A stretch of 64,000 nucleotides of DNA. Source: CAWAYR01 sp050250875. GTDB lineage: Bacteria; Acidobacteriota; Vicinamibacteria; Vicinamibacterales; UBA2999. This document shows, piece after piece, positions 60,610 to 64,000 of the stretch. The DNA is taken from assembly GCA_050250875.1 (NCBI GenBank), contig JBFWNV010000004.1, positions 124,001 to 188,000 on the forward strand. The letters run 5' to 3'. Position 1 is the first letter of the stretch. The number at the start of each line of letters is the position of its first letter. Made by a program: the position numbers and the translations under genes. The notes beneath the pieces are model-generated. The model was given only the letters and a program-made list of their open reading frames with translations, was not told the origin of the DNA and made no database searches.

Positions 60610-61479
60610 GTGACATCGATCCCGTGGCCTTCCGTCGCCCTGCTGCTCGCGCTCGGCGTCGTCCCGGTGCCGGCGGTCGCACAGGACGGCGATCGGCCGG
60701 CCGCGCCCCCTGCCGCCGCCGGCGTCATCGCCAGCCAGGACGACGACCCCGACCTCGACGTCAACCGCGCGCAACCCGACTTCACGCTGGTCGGCCTGCC
60801 GACGACGCTGCGCCTGCCGGCGCGCAAGGGCGCCTTCCGCATCACCCACCGGTTCGCCCGGCCGCTCGGCCAGGGTGACGTCGGCGATCTGCTGGAGGAC
60901 TTCTTCGGCTTCGACAGCGGCGCGCAGATCGGCTTCGAGTACCGCTACGGGCTGTTCCGGGCCACCCAGCTGGCGGTGCATCGGACCAGCGATCGCACCA
61001 TCCAGTTCCTGCTGCAGCGTCAGGTGGTCGGCCAGGGCGAGGACTTCCCGATCGCGATCGACGCCGTCGGCACCATCGAGGGCGCCAACAACCTCAAGGA
61101 CAGCTACTCGCCGGCCCTCGGCGTGGTCCTGTCGCACGAGTTCTCGGACCGCGCCGCGGTCTACGCCGAGCCGATCTGGGTGCACAACACCACTCCGCTG
61201 CCCGACGAGGTGGCGGACGACGACAGCACGGTGATGGTCGGGCTCGGGGCGCGGCTGCGGTTGACCAGCTCCCTGTACGGCGTCGTCGAGGTCACGCCGC
61301 GGCTCACCGGCTACGACCCCAGCGAGTCACTGCTGGCCTTCGCCGTCGAAAAGCGCATCGGCGGCCACAGCTTCCAGATCAACATCGGCAACGGCTTCGG
61401 CACGACGTTCGCGCAGATCGCCCGCGGCGGGTTCGACGACTGGTTCATCGGGTTCAACCTGACCCGGAAGTTCTACTGA
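60610..61479 (+). CDS. Secreted barrel protein, DUF5777-like
   Basis: 289 aa from a GTG at 60610. A signal peptide (WPSVALLLALGVVPVPAVAQ) precedes a 12-strand-like barrel: FRITHRFARPLGQGDVGDLLEDFFGFDSGAQIGFEYRYGLFRATQLAVHRTSDRTIQFLLQRQVVG, then LGVVLSHEFSDRAAVYAEPIWVHNT and IGGHSFQINIGNGFGTTFAQIARGGFDDWFIGFNLTRKFY, ending in Tyr. This is the DUF5777 type, often next to cytochromes or cupredoxins and suspected to be an outer-membrane electron-transfer or uptake component. Confidence 0.82.
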   Translation: MTSIPWPSVALLLALGVVPVPAVAQDGDRPAAPPAAAGVIASQDDDPDLDVNRAQPDFTLVGLPTTLRLPARKGAFRITHRFARPLGQGDVGDLLEDFFGFDSGAQIGFEYRYGLFRATQLAVHRTSDRTIQFLLQRQVVGQGEDFPIAIDAVGTIEGANNLKDSYSPALGVVLSHEFSDRAAVYAEPIWVHNTTPLPDEVADDDSTVMVGLGARLRLTSSLYGVVEVTPRLTGYDPSESLLAFAVEKRIGGHSFQINIGNGFGTTFAQIARGGFDDWFIGFNLTRKFY

Positions 61480-61552
61480 GCGCGGTGGTCACGGGCGCGG
61501 GGCAACCTTCGCCGGCGGCACCGGTCCAATCGTCCAGGGGAGACATGGCGTG

Positions 61553-61984
61553 ATGCGACAGGTCGGATGGGCACTGGTGGCCGCGGCGGTGATGACGGCG
61601 GCGGCATGCGGCGGCGGCGGCGGCAGCGGCCCGACCGCGCCCAGCGATGGCGGGGGCGCGGGCGGGGGCGGCGGCACCGGCGGCGGCACGGTCGGCTCGA
61701 CGGCGACGATCACCATCGGCGCCGACGGCCGGGTGTCGCCGTCGACGGTGACGATCACCGTCGGCGGGCGCGTCACCTTCGTCAACAACCACAACCGCAA
61801 CCACGACATGGCGTCGGATCCGCATCCGAGCCACGAGGACTGCCCGCCGATGGATCAGGTCGGCTTCCTGACGCCGGGCCAGTCGCGCACGTCGGGCAAC
61901 TTCAACACCGCGCGGCGCTGCGGCTTCCACGACCACAACGAACCCAGCAACACCGGGCTCTTCGGCACGATCGTCGTTCAGTAG
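61553..61984 (+). CDS. Cupredoxin-domain lipoprotein
   Basis: 143 aa from the ATG at 61553; a GTG at 61550 would add one residue. A lipobox (AVMTAAAC, Cys19) and a Gly-rich linker lead to a plastocyanin-like fold: VSPSTVTITVGGRVTFVNNHNRNHDMASDPHPSHEDC (His and Cys candidates) and RRCGFHDHNEPSNTGLFGTIVV. The copper ligands would be His in NHDM, Cys, and His in FHDH. Spacing is not the canonical CxxxxH, so copper binding is likely but not certain. Its 3' end overlaps the convergent dehydrogenase gene by 7 nt. Confidence 0.78.
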   Translation: MRQVGWALVAAAVMTAAACGGGGGSGPTAPSDGGGAGGGGGTGGGTVGSTATITIGADGRVSPSTVTITVGGRVTFVNNHNRNHDMASDPHPSHEDCPPMDQVGFLTPGQSRTSGNFNTARRCGFHDHNEPSNTGLFGTIVVQ

Positions 61985-62832
61985 TCGTAGACGCCCCTGC
62001 CGGCCTTGCGGCCGAGGCGGCCGGCCTTGACGTGCTGCTCGAGCAGGGGACAGGGGCGGAACTTCTCGCCCAGCGTCCGGTGCAGGTACTGGAGGATGCT
62101 GAGCCGGGTGTCGAGCCCGACCAGGTCGACCAGTTCGAACGGCCCCATCGGGTGGTTCAGGCCGAGCTTCAGGGCCTTGTCGATGTCGCGCGCCGCGGCG
62201 ACGCCCTCCTGCAGCATGTAGAACGCCTCGTTGCCGATCATCGCGTTGATGCGGCTGGTGATGAAGCCGGGCGACTCGCGGATCAGCACCGTCTCCTTCC
62301 CCATCGCCGCCGCCACCTGCTGCATCGCCGCCACCGTCTCGTCGGCGGTCTCGAGGGCGCGGACGATCTCGACCAGCTTCATCTTGTGGACCGGGTTGAA
62401 GAAGTGCATTCCGCCCATGCGGCCCGGCCGGTCGAGGACCGCCGCCATCTCGGTGATGCTGAGCGCCGAGGTATTGGAGGCGATCACCGCCGCCGCCGGC
62501 GCCGCCGCCTCGACCTCGGCGAGCAGCGCCAGCTTGAGATCCATGGTCTCGGGCGCCGCCTCGATCACCAGGCCGACGTCGTGGACCGCCGCGGCGACAT
62601 CGGTCGTGGTCGCCAGCCGCGACGTGACGACGCCGGCCTCGGCCGCCGCCAACTTGCCCAGCTCGACGCTCTTGCCGACGATGCCGGCGATCGCGGCGGT
62701 GCCCTTGGCCAACTGCGCGGCCGAGATGTCGTAGAGGCGGGTGGGATAGCCGGCCGCGATCGCGGCGTACGCGATGCCGTGGCCCATGGTGCCGGCGCCG
62801 AGCACGGCGATCGGACGAAGAGAGGTCGTCAT
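61978..62832 (-). CDS. 3-hydroxyacyl-CoA dehydrogenase (PaaH/Hbd type)
   Basis: 284 aa. The N-terminal NAD site is IAVLGAGTMGHGIAYAAIAAGY, and the catalytic block is FFNPVHKMKLVEIVRALETADET with IRESPGFITSRINAMIGNEAFYMLQEG and GLNHPMGPFELVDLVGLDTRL. It matches 3-hydroxybutyryl/3-hydroxyadipyl-CoA dehydrogenase. It is downstream of enoyl-CoA hydratase (26-nt gap) and of boxB, so the natural substrate is probably 3-hydroxyadipyl-CoA from benzoyl-CoA breakdown, by analogy to paaH. Confidence 0.92.
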   Translation of the reverse strand: MTTSLRPIAVLGAGTMGHGIAYAAIAAGYPTRLYDISAAQLAKGTAAIAGIVGKSVELGKLAAAEAGVVTSRLATTTDVAAAVHDVGLVIEAAPETMDLKLALLAEVEAAAPAAAVIASNTSALSITEMAAVLDRPGRMGGMHFFNPVHKMKLVEIVRALETADETVAAMQQVAAAMGKETVLIRESPGFITSRINAMIGNEAFYMLQEGVAAARDIDKALKLGLNHPMGPFELVDLVGLDTRLSILQYLHRTLGEKFRPCPLLEQHVKAGRLGRKAGRGVYDY

Positions 62833-62857
62833 GTGGTCGGCTCCGGGGTGGCACGCG

Positions 62858-63655
62858 TCAGCGGCCGGTGAATCGCGGCGGGCGCTTCTCGAGGTTGGCG
62901 GCCAGGCCTTCGGCGGCGTCCTCGCTCTCGAACAGCCGCTGCTGCAGTTCCCGTTCGAGCGCCAGCCCTTCGCTGAAGCCGGCCGCCAATCCCGACTGCA
63001 CCGCCCGCTTGATGTGCCCGACGGCGCGGCTGGCGCGGTGCGGCGGCGCGAAGGTCTTGGCGTAGTCGACGACGGTGTCGCGGAACGACCGGCCGGCCAG
63101 CACGTCTTCGCCCCATACCTGGTGGACGAGACCGGCGGCGTGCCCCTCCTCCATCGTCAGGAGCGTCCCGGTGACCATCAGTTCCATCGCCTTGGCCTTG
63201 CCGACGAGCCGGGCCAGGCGCTGCGTGCCGCCGGTGCCGGGCAGCACACCGAGCGCCACCTCGGGCAGGCCGATCTTGCCGGCCCCCTTGCGGGCGACCC
63301 GCAGATCGGCGGCCATCGCCACCTCGAGCCCGCCGCCCACGCAGTGGCCGTTCAGCGCCGCGATGACCAGCTTCGGCGTCTGCTCGAGCCGGTTCATGGT
63401 CTCGTTGGCGTGCAGGCAGAAGTAGTACTTGAACGCCGGATCGGCGTCCTTGAGCATGGCGATGTCGGCGCCGGCGCAGAAGAAGCGCTCCCCCGCCCCG
63501 ATGAGGACCAGCACGTGGACGGCCGGGTCCATGCGCGCCGCCAGCACCGCCTCGTCGAGTTCGCGCATCATCGCGTACGAGTAGGTGTTGGCCGGCGGCT
63601 CGTTCAGCTCGAGGACGGCGACGCCGTCGGTGACGGTGACATGGACCTTGGACAT
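62858..63655 (-). CDS. Enoyl-CoA hydratase/isomerase family protein
   Basis: 265 aa crotonase: VAVLELNEPPANTYSYAMMREL, VLIGAGERFFCAGADIAML, LVIAALNGHCVGGGLEVAMAADLRVA, LPEVALGVLPGTGGTQRLARLVG. One catalytic Glu is preserved (LPEVALG). The 265-aa length rules out BoxC, which is about twice as long. The leader holds C-rich heptamers and no Shine-Dalgarno. It probably hydrates dehydroadipyl-CoA, or a similar intermediate, in the same pathway as the downstream dehydrogenase. Confidence 0.88.
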   Translation of the reverse strand: MSKVHVTVTDGVAVLELNEPPANTYSYAMMRELDEAVLAARMDPAVHVLVLIGAGERFFCAGADIAMLKDADPAFKYYFCLHANETMNRLEQTPKLVIAALNGHCVGGGLEVAMAADLRVARKGAGKIGLPEVALGVLPGTGGTQRLARLVGKAKAMELMVTGTLLTMEEGHAAGLVHQVWGEDVLAGRSFRDTVVDYAKTFAPPHRASRAVGHIKRAVQSGLAAGFSEGLALERELQQRLFESEDAAEGLAANLEKRPPRFTGR

Positions 63656-63656
63656 C

Positions 63657-63691
63657 GGGGGCTGGGGACTGGGGGCTGGGGTCTAGGGTTT
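63657..63691. repeat. G-rich heptamer repeat, GGGGNCT type x 5
   Basis: GGGGGCT, GGGGACT, GGGGGCT, GGGGTCT, AGGGTTT. It lies 2 nt upstream of the enoyl-CoA hydratase ATG. A complementary copy (CAGTCCCCAG, 63734-63743) pairs with CTGGGGACTG at 63662-63671. Confidence 0.85.
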
Positions 63692-63733
63692 GCCGACTGT
63701 CACGCTACCAGAAACTGGGCCCAAGACACGCCG

Positions 63734-63743
63734 CAGTCCCCAG
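63734..63743. repeat. Inverted partner of the heptamer array
   Basis: CAGTCCCCAG is a perfect reverse complement of 63662-63671; the surrounding bases (AGACCCTGGCCCCC) continue the C-rich heptamer pattern. Confidence 0.7.
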
Positions 63744-63754
63744 ACCCTGGCCCC

Positions 63755-63815
63755 CGACTTCGAATACGAACGCACCGAAGCCTTCTACGCTTCGGTGCGA
63801 ACGTATTCGAAGTCG
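63755..63815. terminator. Near-perfect palindrome spanning the boxB 3' end
   Basis: Arms 63755-63768 and 63802-63815 (14 nt) and 63771-63780 and 63790-63799 (10 nt) are perfectly complementary, separated by AA/AA and a 9-nt loop. The right arm is the last codons of boxB, so an inverted copy of the gene end follows its stop. It would form a very stable hairpin and likely ends or stabilises the boxB message. Confidence 0.75.
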
Positions 63816-64000
63816 ATGGGCATGCGGTTGATGCCGCGGGCCGGCGGGGCGATGTAGTTGGCGAACTGCCCCGGCTTGTAGACCGGCGTGGCCTGGATGC
63901 TGCGCAGGTAGGCCTTGTCGTCGGCGGTCGGCAGCCACTCGTGGCGGCGTCGGGCGAACTCGTCGGCCGAGATCGGGTGGCCCAGCGGGTCGAAGTGCTT
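63785..64000 (-). CDS. boxB: Benzoyl-CoA 2,3-epoxidase subunit BoxB (3' end only)
   Basis: Only the last 71 codons are in the window, and the frame is open at the right edge. The sequence DPLGHPISADEFARRRHEWLPTADDKAYLRSI and FANYIAPPARGINRMPIDFEYVR is the characteristic C-terminus of BoxB, the di-iron monooxygenase that epoxidises benzoyl-CoA in the aerobic box pathway. The tail is followed by TEA and a TAG. Nearby enoyl-CoA hydratase and hydroxyacyl-CoA dehydrogenase genes fit the pathway. BoxA, BoxC and the CoA ligase are not seen. Confidence 0.85.
   Translation of the reverse strand, partial: KHFDPLGHPISADEFARRRHEWLPTADDKAYLRSIQATPVYKPGQFANYIAPPARGINRMPIDFEYVRTEA

Noticed and set aside
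62858..63655. BoxC (benzoyl-CoA-dihydrodiol lyase)
   Set aside because: The protein is 265 aa, about half the size of BoxC, and matches ordinary crotonases.

Overview
The window is uniformly very GC-rich, gene-dense chromosomal DNA. Genes sit in short overlapping operons with many ATGA, GTGA and TGATG start/stop overlaps. I infer an Acidobacteriota member, perhaps of the Vicinamibacteria type. The grounds are a PASTA-less Ser/Thr kinase with a C-terminal repeat domain, a gluzincin/TolB-propeller/outer-membrane-barrel fusion, DUF4097 proteins tied to sigma factors, FtsX-type permeases, and G-rich heptamer repeats between genes. No rRNA, tRNA, CRISPR array, transposase or phage gene was recognised. 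Gram-negative envelope features are clear: proteins ending in an aromatic residue after a barrel domain, lipoproteins and Tat signals.

Layout. 1-8.8 kb: truncated D-aminoacylase, type II NADH dehydrogenase behind two MacB/FtsX permeases, a divergent HlyD-type adaptor, a molybdopterin oxidoreductase and a small KGG protein. 9-14.6 kb: yggX, then on the minus strand a POT peptide transporter, a radical SAM protein whose reading frame continues through UGA into a CUAEP tail (a probable selenoprotein), and an ATP-grasp enzyme. A stand-alone LigD phosphoesterase follows on the plus strand. 14.6-20 kb: D-threonine aldolase-like protein, YvcK/CofD-like protein, secreted metallo-hydrolase, and a hypothetical/TPM/LemA set. 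20.1-22.6 kb: ECF sigma, anti-sigma, DUF4097. 22.7-33.5 kb: metabolic singletons including a CarF/PEDS1-type plasmalogen desaturase. 33.5-43.4 kb: DUF72, RRM protein, SCO-type protein, a lipid-modification operon (FAD oxidoreductase, DUF1365, Cfa-like methyltransferase) and a broken fatty-acid desaturase. 43.4-45.4 kb: a second ECF sigma/anti-sigma pair with a TlpA thioredoxin. 45.6-54.8 kb: the large gluzincin-propeller-barrel protein, a double aspartyl protease, ferredoxin, IclR regulator, Ser/Thr kinase, DUF4097. 54.8-62 kb: barrel protein, blue-copper protein, histidine kinase and NtrC-type regulator, followed by a GG-N10-GC sigma-54 promoter with an upstream palindrome, a CuA-type cupredoxin, another barrel and another cupredoxin lipoprotein. 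62-64 kb: beta-oxidation genes behind the 3' end of boxB, suggesting aerobic benzoyl-CoA degradation.

The two most interesting systems are (a) the POT / radical SAM selenoprotein / ATP-grasp operon, where the true stop after the UGA overlaps the next start codon, and (b) the two-component, sigma-54, copper-protein locus. A further pattern is that many first genes have a TANNNT hexamer ending 5-10 nt before the start codon with no Shine-Dalgarno, which suggests leaderless transcription. Several divergent pairs share symmetric -10 elements.
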